A DNA stretch of 64,000 bases, taken from assembly GCA_029232285.1 (NCBI GenBank), contig JAOXFI010000014.1:38258-102257 (forward strand). The letters run 5' to 3'. The translations under genes were made by a program, and so were the position numbers. The notes below the pieces were generated by a model, which saw only the letters and a list, made by a program, of their open reading frames with translations, was not told the DNA's origin and ran no database searches. The DNA comes from Agmasoma carcini (nom. nud.). Its lineage: Eukaryota; Microsporidia; Thelohaniidae. Below are positions 30,001-40,145 of the stretch, in pieces (within the stretch, counting starts at the first letter, position 1; each line of letters starts with the position of its first letter).

Positions 30001-31540
30001 CATTCTTAATCTTTAATAAATAATTCTCTAATATAAAAATACAGTGATCATTAAATTCTTTTGTATTATTTACAATAGCCTTAGGACTGGTCTTTAGAAT
30101 ATCACCAACCACACTTTTTTCTTCTAAACTAAGATTATTATCATTGATCCTAGGCATTAAATATTCAATGAACTCCTCTAGGTCTGTGTTGAGCTTATGA
30201 TCATAATCTAGCTTTGATTTGTAACAGCAAGGCTTGAATTTATCACCATATTTTTGTGATATAAGAACTGAGAATTGATTCTTATCCAAATCTATACAAT
30301 ATGTCTTTAAAAATAGCTCTAAATTCTCACAATACTCCCTTTGTACAAAATAATTAAGATATCTATCAATTTTATAGCCAGATTTTATAATATGTCCTAA
30401 AATTTTGTATATACAAACACTTTGATATTCTGAAAAAGACATTATAAAGAATAGCAGCTTGGAAATGTTTGAAACCCTTAAAAAGTGTCCATTTAGAAAC
30501 AACAAGGCCTTTGTTTCTGTACTTTCATCCTCAAGATCAGATTTACCATCTAAAACCTTCCTTGCCATCAAAAAATAATTATTTTTCGTAGGATAATAAA
30601 ATTCTAAATTATCAATTCCAAATAAGTCCTTAACAACTTGTCTATCTGATACATAGTGTAGAATTGATGGAATGCTATCCTGGTAGCTTTTAAAAGACTT
30701 ATTAGTTCCTAATCTCTTTTTTGAGAAATAATTTCTAATTTTCATTTTTTCAAAAATATTTGTAGATTTTATATATTTCTCATAAAGTATTATAAAGAAG
30801 CCAAATTGTAGCTTTTGTGTCTTTATAAACAAATTATGCATTGCAAGCACACATTTATGGTATTTATCACTAGTTTTTAGTATTTTAAGCAAAAATTCTT
30901 CAATTTCATCATTTATGTTAAATTTATGAAGTATTTCAACAATATTTTCAATTTTTCTCTTTAAAAAAATATCATATTCAATTGATTCACATATAATTCT
31001 ATGAAGATACTTGAAAATCTTTTTAAATGTTGAAATTTCATTTAAAGAATTATTTTCTTTGATTAAAGTGGCTAAACAATCGTATTTATAGAAATAATCA
31101 CCATTTAATAGAGTTTCGACCACATTAGCTTGCTCAATATTAGGATTTTCATCTATAATGAATTGTAAGATTGGCATATCAATAAGTCTTTTAATAAAAC
31201 CAGACTTTGGCTTTGTTATTTTGTTTTTATTGTGAATAGCAATTCTATTAAATATTTTACTAAATTCATTCTCTTCAGATGTAAAACCATGATCAAACTT
31301 GATTGAATTCTTGTTAATTTTATATAAGCAGTAGTTAAACATTCCTAAATCTGGCTCATAGTCTCTATTTACATTAAAAGGGATGTCTTTAAGTATATTA
31401 TATTGATTTTTTGTAAGTTTTACATTATAAAGTATATTATTAAGTTCAAACCTTCTATTATTGATTATTTCAATAAGAAGAGTATCAGTATCGCTCTCAT
31501 TGCTGAAAATGTCACTTATATCGAAGTCTGATGAAGTCAT
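27011..31540 (-). CDS. MEC1: ATR/Mec1-type PI3K-like checkpoint kinase
   Basis: Apical DNA-damage and replication-stress kinase. 1,509 residues, much shorter than yeast Mec1 (2,368). The N-terminal two thirds are helical repeats plus a FAT region. The kinase domain (~1165-1470) has KRVWFVGDDGK, the catalytic loop GLGDRHSENIMFD (~1365-1377), HVDLNCIFDGG in the activation loop and VPFRLTQNILDGIG. The FATC tail ends MWIGWGAFI, as in ATR (x-YIGW-x-x-x). The HVD-x-NC-x-F form and VPFRLTQN favour ATR/Mec1 over ATM and TOR. Residues 946-1017 are a three-fold 24-residue repeat (separate entry). The ATG follows AAAATTTTTACC. Confidence 0.85.
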   Translation of the reverse strand: MTSSDFDISDIFSNESDTDTLLIEIINNRRFELNNILYNVKLTKNQYNILKDIPFNVNRDYEPDLGMFNYCLYKINKNSIKFDHGFTSEENEFSKIFNRIAIHNKNKITKPKSGFIKRLIDMPILQFIIDENPNIEQANVVETLLNGDYFYKYDCLATLIKENNSLNEISTFKKIFKYLHRIICESIEYDIFLKRKIENIVEILHKFNINDEIEEFLLKILKTSDKYHKCVLAMHNLFIKTQKLQFGFFIILYEKYIKSTNIFEKMKIRNYFSKKRLGTNKSFKSYQDSIPSILHYVSDRQVVKDLFGIDNLEFYYPTKNNYFLMARKVLDGKSDLEDESTETKALLFLNGHFLRVSNISKLLFFIMSFSEYQSVCIYKILGHIIKSGYKIDRYLNYFVQREYCENLELFLKTYCIDLDKNQFSVLISQKYGDKFKPCCYKSKLDYDHKLNTDLEEFIEYLMPRINDNNLSLEEKSVVGDILKTSPKAIVNNTKEFNDHCIFILENYLLKIKNGQCENAVFLAIQEMISEISIPDRLLKYVEEFRNTKYFMSSQPVFVDFDVEMAYDEFLRSLFNVLNTHAYLNPLVLLDVDIVEYAVLFLIKFSPSFPCEFIMNYYDKKILNFFLKVNAFCKRIVIEDKQIFHVCLLLKNFYGIINVLRRQQYEYRTLYLIISFYSLGEYETVKYLLKGFSTNEKMFFECCISKEFKRANCFMDFTIPYMDEYLHEISRNIENSEIEGFSLKNCTDIDKIATGLVFSSYNTPYDSIVHPLIYKTENVVILHVLTDIRIIIESKNIKKTLDLITKRRNAAINKEKILFLHRRIFSEFICSHSMDLNSQNLFKIYLLQLEKFYIRYLIENRNFSLAEEHIFSLINDCDVSYELSELYIATSRLEEAKLLLSDSKRFNDFKYNVRLAEISKSSAVYLDVINRLTKDYKDKKLKICIKSGVETVISIPHKNIDFYFDKKCIMSGVETAKSIPHSNNDFYIDKKCNMSGVETAKSIPHKNNDFYIDKKNATPFSHVDFTNCKSEELSIAERSGLLDKLFYCAAKHFEGTNVKLSIDFYFKAFTYNYETIPIFFHLLKNYNIDERIEDIISNKLDLILPYFSQIVVKIQKPCFNAIVQALLEKYANKLVWLCLYLYNSGKVGLKKEIHKIFDNLSIHNRHLVLNTIKFSKNLQKVGAKDDIKSLKGCDIFVNNSYLPNGIPLNSVKDDVIKFKSLQEPKRVWFVGDDGKIYSYLLKNDDDLRKDSRFMEMNELINKIFLYTKKNYEICTYGVFPIDHKCGLIAWRDNLMPLIDIFKTYYEFPKHYMEKRRVFSSFLVKAIDEHPPVFSKYLDDHYMDYEENYKMRTNFIVSYAIMNIVGYFIGLGDRHSENIMFDRNTFNTVHVDLNCIFDGGKMLSISEKVPFRLTQNILDGIGDRKGLYLYVLRDTLEILRDNKDVLIANMLSYTYDPLHEWKNKDDPTKVLNKMKEKLEFSDSKSKVEELVEEAANINNLSKMWIGWGAFI
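28490..28705 (-). repeat. 72-bp x3 in-frame repeat inside the ATR-like gene
   Basis: Three consecutive 24-residue units beginning SGVETxxSIPHxNxDFYxDK (residues 946-1017). Length is a multiple of three in every unit, so the frame is kept. The last two units differ at very few positions, which indicates recent duplication. Confidence 0.9.
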
Positions 31541-31664
31541 GGTAAAAATTTTATGGTTTTGTAAAAAGTTTGATTTTGTATATAAAAATGATAGAAAATT
31601 AATGAATATGTTAAATGTATAGATATATAACTAAATATGATATATTATATTCTAAAAAAGTTAG

Positions 31665-31890
31665 TCTAGTATATGTTAGTTAGTCAGATGATGGTTAGGT
31701 CATAGTTAGTCATGATCATAGTCAGTCATGGTCAGTCATAATCAGATGGTCAATCATAATCAGATGGTCAGTCATAATCAGATGGTCAATCATAATCAGA
31801 TGGTCAGTCATTGTCAGTCATTGTCAGTCATTGTCAGTCATTGTCAGTCATTGTCAGTCATTGTCAGTCATTGTCAGTGATGGTCACATG
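31665..31890. repeat. TCAGTCAT(T/G)G tandem repeat
   Basis: First CATAATCAGATGGTCAATCATAATC units, then eight or so perfect copies of the decamer TTGTCAGTCA, upstream of the ATR-like gene start. Confidence 0.9.
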
Positions 31891-31986
31891 GCCGTGTTTA
31901 TATAAACTTTTTTGATATATTTTTATTAAAAACCAGACACTTAAAAAAATCATGTAATTTATCCTCTTTATAAAACAATTACCTTT

Positions 31987-32480
31987 ATGAGTAAAATTGT
32001 TTCTGAATTCGACAAATGTCGATTTTTAGCTTTTTTCTATGGGGTTTTCAATACGCGAAATCAGTATAAAAATTTATATAAAGAGATCTACCGCGCAAAA
32101 TCACTTAGAAGAAACAAGAATAAAGAGGGATTAAAGAAAGATGGTAGTAACCGAAAGGTATTAGTTGATATCAGCAATATAAAATTAATTAAAAATGATT
32201 GAAAATGAATCGTATGTATATTCTGTGATAAAAGTATGCGTCTTTATAAAGAAAATCATTTTAGATGCGTTTATCTTTCTTCTAAGCCAAAATTATCTAA
32301 TAATTAAAAACAATTATATTTGAATTTAGCGACGTTATTATTCTGATGAAAGTATCTTTAACATTTATAATAACTCTAAGAGGAAAATCAAAGCCATAAA
32401 TGAAACTGTTAAATTTGGTAAAAAGAAAATATTTATTTTGGGGTTATATGAGTAGAAATGGTATTTTTAAATGGGACCTT
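31987..32480 (+). pseudogene. Probable Merlin transposase N-terminal remnant
   Basis: A 71-codon open segment (31987-32202; FDKCRFLAFFYGVFNTRNQYKN ...) is followed, out of frame, by IFCDKSMRLYKENHFRC. That string resembles the zinc-binding block of ISXO2-like transposases. Near 32380-32430 lies NETVKFGKKK, like the IDE(S/T)KFGKRK catalytic motif. Frameshifts separate the pieces. The open segment on its own should not be called a gene. Confidence 0.4.
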
Positions 32481-33300
32481 TAATACTCAAATATTGTGTA
32501 ATTATTTAAATGAGATAACACATTAATATAATTTATAAAAAATAAATTCTAATAAAACAATGATATAAATTATAAAACCAAGATAGCATCATAGTAATTT
32601 TAATATATAGACATTAAAATACTAGAATGGTCTTTCACAGAGTCCATAACCATTTTATATAATATCTATGGGCATATTTAAAACAAATTTATGAAATGTA
32701 GTCTGATATCGGTACCTTATACAATAGAACACTAATAGGTTCTTGAGTGACAGAATTAAAGAAATCATAATGGTAAAGAATTGTCATATTTAATAAAAAT
32801 ATTTGGTTTTTTTAAATAAAAATTATCAAAAAGGTTTATATAAAATGCGAAAATTCAAAAATAAAAACGAATATACTTATAAGAATAGACTATGATATCT
32901 TTTTGTTTAATTTTTTCTATTTTTAAGTTAAATTTATAATAATAACACTTTAATAAGATAACGATCTTAAATATACATTAAAGGTACCCAAGAAAATAGT
33001 TTAAAGAATTTCAAAAATTTTTATGGTTATCACAATTTTTTAGAACAAATACAAGCTTAAAAATAGAAACAACATATAAAGAAATGTAATTAATAAGATA
33101 TACACTATGTTTTTCTTAGTAAAACCTTACAAGAAGCATAAAAATCAACCATATTTATTATATAAAATAATTTAATAAATTTTCTTCACACAACAAGTAA
33201 ATAAAAATTATTATAAAATCTATAATTGTTAAAATTATTACTTAAGATGCTGTACATAAACAATATTTTTGATAAATTAATAAAACCTTCCTCTATGTTT
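32481..33300. other. Gene-free AT-rich stretch
   Basis: I see no ORF, RNA gene or recognisable transposase motif; probably decayed interior of mobile elements. Confidence 0.5.
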
Positions 33301-33309
33301 TATTTTCAA

Positions 33310-33660
33310 CCAAATATAAAATAATATTTTGAGTATGTGTTGTGGTATTCAATTCTGGTCCTCTCATATATTTTGGAATATTTTTTACGATAATCAAAAA
33401 ATATTATATACACTCACGACAAGCAATTGTTGCAATAGAGCGTATGCCTTTCTATCACCAACATGCTTTGAATATAACTTTTCAGGTTTCAAGGATGTAT
33501 CGATAATTCCAAAGAGCTACAAATTTTCACCAGAAACACTCTCTACATTATTCCTCCTCTTATGATATTTTTTACTTTCTTTCAATTTTTATAAATCTTA
33601 AAAAATTCTATTTTAACAATTATATCGTTAGTGTTGTAGTCTACATTCGGATAGCAATGT
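33310..33660 (-). pseudogene. Merlin transposase central-domain remnant
   Basis: The minus-strand translation gives KKYHKRRNN and then LFGIIDTSLKPEKLYSKHV and GDRKAYALLQQLL. These correspond to the R-x-x-x-G-x-x-x-E-x-x-W-x-FG-x-ID and V-x-DR-x-A-x-x-L-x-x-I block between the first and second catalytic Asp of ISXO2/Merlin transposases. Frames are broken and the rest is lost. Confidence 0.6.
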
Positions 33661-33993
33661 GATGTCACGTGATATTCCAAGATTACATTGATTTTAATCA
33701 TCCCAAATAACTTAGATAAATCAGAAACTATTTAAAGGTTTTTTTAATAGGGAGAATAATCAGTGAGTAGACAGGCAGGATAAATAAATATTTTGAATCT
33801 ACTTACAACAGCTTGCTTAAAAATGTAACTTTAAAATATTTTGCAATAAAGTTTAACAAAAACTGTTGGTTTGAGGGCAATTCCCTGTGACCTGTTATTA
33901 CCCTCAAGCCAAACTGTTTTTACGCAAATAAAAGTATTTTTAAAATATAACATTATTCTCTTTTGTATTATTAATACATTGATTGGTACAATA

Positions 33994-35034
33994 TACAGTG
34001 TTGTAGAAAAAACAGGATTAAAAATTAAATTGGTATTTTTATATATGTTTAAATAATGTGTATAATTTATTTGGGTTTTTAATGATATAAAACTATAATT
34101 TTTTAAAAAAATAATTTAAATTTAAAAATTCAACCCCTTGCCTAGATACAATCAATACACCTTAACAGTTTTTGACCAAGATATGTATAAAGATAATCAA
34201 TTTGGTTCAAATCAAGCAATTATGCTATCCATTCAAGCTTCTCAGCATTTTTAATTAAAAAATAAATTATCAAATTCAATTTTTCACAGAAATATCAATA
34301 TTTTCAACCAATATATCAACACAGCCCCAAACCATAACTTTACCACCACAGTGCTTAATCTTCGGTACAAGATGGTTATGATTTAGCGATGAGATGCTCC
34401 TCGCCAGCATAATTGTCGTTTGTTGTTTACAAACAATTTAAATAATGATTTATCTTAATTATTATAATATATTAACCTCTTTATAAGCCTTAATCTGTTT
34501 AATATGTTTTCATCCTCAGTAGGGTTTGCAATCAGCAACACATCCTTCTATATTGAGATATTTGACAATTATACGAAAAATTACATTTAAACCCAATTTT
34601 ACTTTCGCTACATTTTTGATGAATTAATTGGGGTTTTCTTAATTAAATCAATTAAAAACATTTTTTCAGGAATAGTTGCAACCTGAACCACATTTCTTGT
34701 TTACTGTACCCTTGTTGTGGTACTTCTGCATATTAAAACACAGTATTGATAAGTAAAACCACTTTATCAACTATCTCTTTAAGTTTCATATTCTGGTGCC
34801 TAAAAGCAATTATCTGACCTTTAATAAAGTTTGAAGCATGTTTACAAATTATCGAATATTTTTATTTGAGAAATATAACATTTTTGGAGGGATATAAATA
34901 AAATAGTTTTATATCATTAAAAAACCCAAATATAATTATGATTACAGACATTATTCAAACATATATGAAAAAGTAATTTATTTCATGTATTTATATGCAC
35001 TTTTTTGTCATTCCGGGTTTTTCTCAACACTGTA
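33994..35034 (-). mobile_element. Tc1/mariner-type element with TIRs and TA flanks (dead)
   Basis: The ends read TA-CAGTGTTG at 33994 and CAACACTG-TA at 35034, exact inverted copies flanked by the TA target duplication typical of Tc1/mariner. The inverted repeats extend ~110 bp inward with mismatches (shared inner words include TATATATGTTT, AATAATGT and TTTGGGTTTTTAATGATATAAAACTA). Total length is ~1.04 kb, right for a one-gene element. The minus-strand transposase inside is broken. Confidence 0.85.
34130..34890 (-). pseudogene. Broken Tc1-like transposase
   Basis: Recognisable pieces on the minus strand, in order: GQIIAFRHQNMKLKEIVDK, VPQQGYSKQEMWFR (helix-turn-helix region) and PKIKHCGGKVMVWGC, the HGGG-S-x-MVWG signature around the second catalytic Asp region. 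Multiple stops and frameshifts. Confidence 0.75.
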
Positions 35035-35064
35035 TACACTTATGAGTTTATCTAAGGACCCTTA

Positions 35065-35330
35065 TATATATTATAAAAGACTTATAACAATATCATAAAA
35101 GACTTATAACAATAATAAGAGACTTATAACATCATAAAAGACTTATAACAATAATAAGAGACTTATAACATCATAAAAGACTTATAACAATATAATAAAA
35201 GTCTTATAACATCATAAAAGACTTATAACAATAATAAGAGACTTATAACAATATAATAAAAGGTCTTATAACATCATAGTAAAAGTCCTATAACATTATA
35301 AAAGACTTATAACAATATAGTCATTCACTT
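35065..35330. repeat. GACTTATAACA(T/A)-ATAATAAAA tandem repeat
   Basis: About ten imperfect copies of a 17-25-bp unit (AAAAGACTTATAACA followed by TCAT or ATAAT), just downstream of the Upf2-like gene. Confidence 0.95.
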
Positions 35331-35356
35331 TAATTATAATACACAACCAAATTGCT

Positions 35357-37015
35357 TTACAACGTTAATTCTCTAAACTGATCCTCAAAACTATCCTCAT
35401 TTACTTCATATTCAAATTCTATTGATTTCTTCTTACAAAAATTAAAAATTTCAGCTTCAATATTATGATCAGACTTATTTATCAAATTAATATAAAATTC
35501 GTATAAACTATCATCTAAATTATCAAGAGCAACCAACATCAATTTATACTTAAAACCATCCCCAATTTTAAGCTCTAAAACATTCTTAAGCAACTCCTTT
35601 TGTACATAAATTTCTTTTCCTTTAACCAAAAGTCCAAGAACTTCAATATACTTAAAAATATTTTGTTTATTATTATTACTGCTTGATATAACCTTTAAAT
35701 ACAAATTATAGACCAAATCTTCAATTCCCGAACTTATTATCAATTTTACAAGATCTTTATATGATTTAAACAAATCAGGCTGTAAAAATATTTCAAGAAG
35801 TATTTTCTTGTTATTTTTCACAATACTTAACAATTTGATAGGATCAACACTTAAAATATATTCAAAAAAATCAGAAACATCAATCTTAACCTTATTGACG
35901 TAGAAAATACTCCTCAAACTATTCACAATCAATAGCTTATCAACACCTACTATGCTTTCACTTCTTACATTACAGATCACATTCCTTATAAATTCATTAG
36001 TCTCTTTATTATTTAACATAAATCTACCTAACAGCTCTAAAATAAGACTTATTCTCTCATAATCCTTAATATTCAAATAAAAGTCAATCATACCTCTAAC
36101 ATACTTAAATTTGATCACAGAAAACTTATAAAGTTCACAAATCAAACGAACCTTAAAAAAATTAAGTTTTTTAAAATTCTTAAAATCTAAAAGTTTTAAA
36201 AAACTTCTTCTTTCATTAATTGGAATGCTATAAATTATTCTAGCAAGTGAAAAGGCATGTTTTTCATCGCCTTTATTAATTGATTTTATCACATTTGACT
36301 TAAATTTTTGTATATTTTGACCAACAAAATCAAGATATGCAGTTTTTCTCTTGTTAAGGATGTTAGTCAAGTCTAGATCTGTTGGTTGTGGGTTAAAATT
36401 GGTGTAACACTCGAATTCTTCAGTCACAACATCAATCATCTTTATAAAATTTGATGGTTTGCTCATTTTTATGTCAATTCCAAGTTTTTCACTTAATATT
36501 TTCAATATTTCGTAGTTTTCCTCATCTAAATCATCAAATTTGATATATTTTTTTAAAATTTCACTATCAATTGTAAAATTATTGAAAATGTATAAAATTA
36601 GGTTTGGACTGCTGTTGGTGCTAAGTAAGCCATTGGCAAGTATGCCTATCTTAGTAGCACCTTTTAGATATGAGAATTCTAGTATTACAGCACCAGCAAC
36701 CCAGTTAGCTTGTAATTGTTTTTTTAGATAAGCTTTTAGTTGATTAAGGAATAGCTTATCAAAGGAATAAAGCCATAGAACCTTGACCATCATATGAATA
36801 TAATCATCAGAGTTGATTTTATTAGAAAAAACATTGTTAATTATTTCAGTATTGAATTTAGATAAATTTTCAGACTGTAAATCCAACATAATAGATTCAA
36901 AATTTTCGTTTAAATTTCTTAGCTTATTTAAAATACTTGTCTTTTTCTTAAGAGTTGAATTCGAAGTTGGATGTGAGCTTAAAAGAGTTAAATCTTCGTT
37001 CTGTGACCATCTCAT
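35357..37015 (-). CDS. NMD2: MIF4G-domain protein, Upf2/Nmd2-like
   Basis: Probable nonsense-mediated-decay factor. I start at the ATG at 37015 (MRWSQNEDL; 552 residues), which follows AAAAAATTTTCCAATATTT, rather than at 37054. Two alpha-helical MIF4G-like blocks are visible. In the second, FFKVRLICELYKFSVIKFKYVRGMI and SLILELLGRFMLNNKETN match the KIRFIGEL-x-KF and LLE-x-CGRFL strings diagnostic of UPF2. The C-terminus is acidic (EYEVNEDSFEDQF), reminiscent of the UPF1-binding tail. It is about half the length of yeast Nmd2 (1,089). Confidence 0.65.
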   Translation of the reverse strand: MRWSQNEDLTLLSSHPTSNSTLKKKTSILNKLRNLNENFESIMLDLQSENLSKFNTEIINNVFSNKINSDDYIHMMVKVLWLYSFDKLFLNQLKAYLKKQLQANWVAGAVILEFSYLKGATKIGILANGLLSTNSSPNLILYIFNNFTIDSEILKKYIKFDDLDEENYEILKILSEKLGIDIKMSKPSNFIKMIDVVTEEFECYTNFNPQPTDLDLTNILNKRKTAYLDFVGQNIQKFKSNVIKSINKGDEKHAFSLARIIYSIPINERRSFLKLLDFKNFKKLNFFKVRLICELYKFSVIKFKYVRGMIDFYLNIKDYERISLILELLGRFMLNNKETNEFIRNVICNVRSESIVGVDKLLIVNSLRSIFYVNKVKIDVSDFFEYILSVDPIKLLSIVKNNKKILLEIFLQPDLFKSYKDLVKLIISSGIEDLVYNLYLKVISSSNNNKQNIFKYIEVLGLLVKGKEIYVQKELLKNVLELKIGDGFKYKLMLVALDNLDDSLYEFYINLINKSDHNIEAEIFNFCKKKSIEFEYEVNEDSFEDQFRELTL

Positions 37016-37074
37016 AAATATTGGAAAATTTTTTACAAGAAAATAAATTATCATAAAATAAAAAAAATCATATT

Positions 37075-37305
37075 TTAAGATTATTCAGACATGCTCAGTC
37101 ATGGGTCAGGCATGGTCAGTCATGGTCAGTCATGGGTCCAGGCATGGTCAGTCATGGGTCAGGCATGGTCAAATATTGTCAGTCATGGTCAGTCATGGTC
37201 AATCATGGGTCAGGCATGGTCAAATATTGTCAGTCATGGGTCAGTCATGGGTCAGTCATGATCGTTATGGTCAGTCATGATCAGTCATGGTCAAATACTC
37301 TCAGA
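37075..37305. repeat. CAGTCATGGGTCAGGCATGGT repeat array
   Basis: Tandem variants of GTCATGG(G)TCAG, with longer units containing AAATATTGTCAG, between the divergent starts of Upf2-like (37015) and RAD18-like (37426). Confidence 0.9.
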
Positions 37306-37425
37306 TTACTTAGCCATGCTAAGGTTAATCTTTTTCTATTGATATTTAATTTTATTAAAAATACAATTTTACATATTTTAACATTTTCTTTAATAAATAA
37401 AAAATATTTGTTTTATTAAAGCCAT

Positions 37426-37896
37426 ATGAATAAAATTTGTACAATTTGCTTAAGTTCAATAGAAAATGAACATTTTCTGGAATGCAACCATAATTTTTGT
37501 TATATTTGCATTTCAAGACATTTAAATAACTTTAATTTTTGTCCAGTGTGTCTTAAAAGTCCTTTTTATGTTGGAAATCTACGTACCAACTGTAAACAAT
37601 CTTTAAATATCATTAAATCTCTTCCCCAAGCTAAAACATTGCCACAATATAAAAAAATTCTTAAAAAACACTTGGTAAGCACTGATGGAACATTAGAAGA
37701 TTTAAAATGGAAATACAAAGAACTTAATCTTGTCCTAAACAATGAAAGATTTAAAAAACAACGAAGAGTGATAACTGAAATTGCATTTGATGTTCATTAC
37801 AGGGAACAATTGAAGAAGAAAAAACGAATTTTTATTTCAAATAATTTAATTTATAAATCTTTATCAGAACTTAAAAAAAAATTTAGAAAAAAATAG
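37426..37896 (+). CDS. RING E3 ligase with SAP-like region, RAD18-like
   Basis: 156 residues. The N-terminal RING-HC is complete: C5, C8, C20, H22, C25, C28, C39, C42. It is followed by a SAP-like segment (~residues 70-100: LPQYKKILKKHLVSTDGTLEDLKWKYKELNLVLNN), which matches the arrangement of RAD18, where SAP targets the E3 to DNA for PCNA ubiquitination with RAD6. The UBZ finger and long linkers of larger RAD18 proteins are missing. Basic C-terminus. RING plus SAP is rare outside RAD18, so the call is reasonable, but the SAP part is short. Confidence 0.55.
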   Translation: MNKICTICLSSIENEHFLECNHNFCYICISRHLNNFNFCPVCLKSPFYVGNLRTNCKQSLNIIKSLPQAKTLPQYKKILKKHLVSTDGTLEDLKWKYKELNLVLNNERFKKQRRVITEIAFDVHYREQLKKKKRIFISNNLIYKSLSELKKKFRKK

Positions 37897-38059
37897 TATA
37901 TAAAGATTAGTTAGTTAGTTATACTTCTATTAAATATCATTATATTGATATTTAACTGAATTTATATCTTTCTTATGTTAAATTTGTAATAAATAAATAA
38001 AATATTTGAATTTTATAAAAATATTATTTTTTAAGTATATATGAATGTTTATTAACTAA

Positions 38060-38335
38060 CTTGATATACTGACTAACTAACTAACTTGATATACTGACTA
38101 ACTAACTAACTTGATATACTGACTAACTAACTAATTTGATATACTGACTAACTAACTAACTTGATATACTGACTAACTAACTAACTTGATATACTGACTA
38201 ACTAACTAACCTGATATATGACTATTCCTACCATAACCTGATATATGACTATTCCTACCATAACCTGATATATGACTATTCCTACCATAACCTGATATAC
38301 TAACTAACCTGATGTATGACTATTCCTACTATAAC
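38060..38335. repeat. TTGATATACTGACTAACTAAC minisatellite, then TATGACTATTCCTACC units
   Basis: About seven copies of a 25-bp unit (ACTTGATATACTGACTAACTAACTA with steps) followed by four copies of a 27-bp unit containing GATATATGACTATTCCTACC, upstream of the Sec15-like gene. Confidence 0.95.
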
Positions 38336-38405
38336 CTTTTGTCACATATTAAGTTTTATTACTATAATACTTGACAATTTTTATAAAATTAAAAAAATAA
38401 TCCAA

Positions 38406-39860
38406 ATGAAGCTTTCCAACATAAACGAAGAATTCTTGAAAAAGTCAATCAATGATGCAAATATGAGTCAAATCATACGAGATTTATCTATTAGAATACA
38501 AAAACAAGAGAAAACACTCTTTGAAGATCTCAATGAACGATACTTAGATGTTATTAACAAATGCTCTAAGTTAGAAACACTTCAGGTCAAGCTGAACAGT
38601 TTAAACCTGATCGCACAGGATTTCAATAATACCACCCTCGACCTTCAACTAAAACAAACAAGTCTTTTAGATGAAATCTCTACCATCCAAACCGCAATAG
38701 AAAGGCTTAATCACATTCACAAAGAATTTACAATGATCAATGAATTTTTAGAAAACTTAGAAATTGCAGAAGAGAACTTAAACTTCTACAGCAGTGTCTG
38801 TGCCCTTCAACAAAATTCAACCACGCTTACCTACTTTAAAAGATACAATTTTTTTCTAATATTTAGTTCTATGAATAAAAAGTTACAGACAAGCTTCAAA
38901 AATAAGCTTATCAAATTAACTGAAAACTATTTAGACAATTTTCAAGAATTTGATGTAGTTCTAGACACTGAATTCCAGATTTTCAATCCTATTTTTGATC
39001 TAAGAAAAAAAATCATAAACAAAAAAATATTAGAAGTTAAATTTGCAGCAACTAAGCTTAATTTGATGAAAAATATAACAGAAATAATAAATTTAAAGCG
39101 TCAGAACATGAAAATAGACTCATATAAGTCTGCAATCTTTGAAACGATGTGTTCGTACTTTCTTAGGGATGTTTTTCCTATAGACGATTATTATGATATG
39201 ATTTTTGAAAAACTTAAAAGTGTTAAAAGAAGCTTTAAAGATTTAGATTCTAATCTATTATTGCTTCCCAGACTAGTTAAGTTTCTTAAAATAAGCTCAG
39301 ATGCGTTTGATGAGCTTATGGAAGACATTATATCAGAGTTTCTTGACCTAGCTGTTGATAAAGAGAACTTTTTTGATAATCTTAAGCAATATCTTGATAA
39401 ATCAATTAATTTTATATCTGATATTAAGCAATTTGCAAATGAGCTGGACGAGCTATTGGCCAAGAAGGCTGATATTTTATTAGTTGAGCATATTGAAGAT
39501 TCTAGTGGTGATTTCTGTAAAGATAAACTACAAATAACTAAAATTATTAACTTTATGAAGCAGAAAAATAATTTTTATAATGCTTTTGATTTTACAGTTA
39601 ATAAAATCTTAAAAGAAAGAAATTTGACTTATATAAATAAGAGATATGATAGATTTTCAATATTTATTAGGAAAACGACCTCTACAGAGTTAATTGTTAA
39701 TGAAATACTTTCAATTAAGAATTTTATGGATGAAGAAAGTCGTAGAATGTTGATTAATAAAATTATAAGGAATAAAATATTGGAAGAGAATCGAACTGAT
39801 GAAGATGTGGAATTATTTAAAGAAACTTTAAAAAGAAATTTTAAAATAAATCAATTGTAA
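38406..39860 (+). CDS. Tethering-complex subunit, exocyst Sec15-like
   Basis: 484 residues from the ATG at 38406 (MKLSNINEEFLKKS); an in-frame ATG at 38316 lies inside the repeat array and is rejected. The N-terminal ~130 residues form coiled coil with the CATCHR-family look (IQKQEKTLFEDLNERYLDVINKC ... LNSLNLIAQDFNNTTLDL), followed by NFYSSVCALQQNSTTL, which resembles the yY-x-AL-x-x-L step of Sec15. The helical-rod C-terminus is truncated against yeast Sec15 (910). Sec15 is my best guess; other exocyst, COG or GARP subunits share this fold. Confidence 0.45.
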   Translation: MKLSNINEEFLKKSINDANMSQIIRDLSIRIQKQEKTLFEDLNERYLDVINKCSKLETLQVKLNSLNLIAQDFNNTTLDLQLKQTSLLDEISTIQTAIERLNHIHKEFTMINEFLENLEIAEENLNFYSSVCALQQNSTTLTYFKRYNFFLIFSSMNKKLQTSFKNKLIKLTENYLDNFQEFDVVLDTEFQIFNPIFDLRKKIINKKILEVKFAATKLNLMKNITEIINLKRQNMKIDSYKSAIFETMCSYFLRDVFPIDDYYDMIFEKLKSVKRSFKDLDSNLLLLPRLVKFLKISSDAFDELMEDIISEFLDLAVDKENFFDNLKQYLDKSINFISDIKQFANELDELLAKKADILLVEHIEDSSGDFCKDKLQITKIINFMKQKNNFYNAFDFTVNKILKERNLTYINKRYDRFSIFIRKTTSTELIVNEILSIKNFMDEESRRMLINKIIRNKILEENRTDEDVELFKETLKRNFKINQL

Positions 39861-40145
39861 AATTTAGTTATTTTATGATAAGTATCAATTTATTATGTAT
39901 AGACTAAGAATGGAATATAGAACAGTCTTTTATACCTTACAATATGTTAAAATATTAGAATTGGTATAAAATTAATTGTAAATGATATTATAGGTGTGTA
40001 TTATCTATTAGAAAAATAAAATAATTAACTAAGCAAATTTTATATATTAAAATTATATTATTTAAAGAGTTACATAAAGAGTTACATAAAAAGTTTTAAA
40101 ATTGTATACCTTATTAATAGTAGTATGCTTTTCTGCATAAATAAC

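Noticed and set aside
33329..33565. 78-aa plus-strand ORF
   Set aside because: Antisense to the Merlin central-domain remnant (FGIID ... DRKAYALL).
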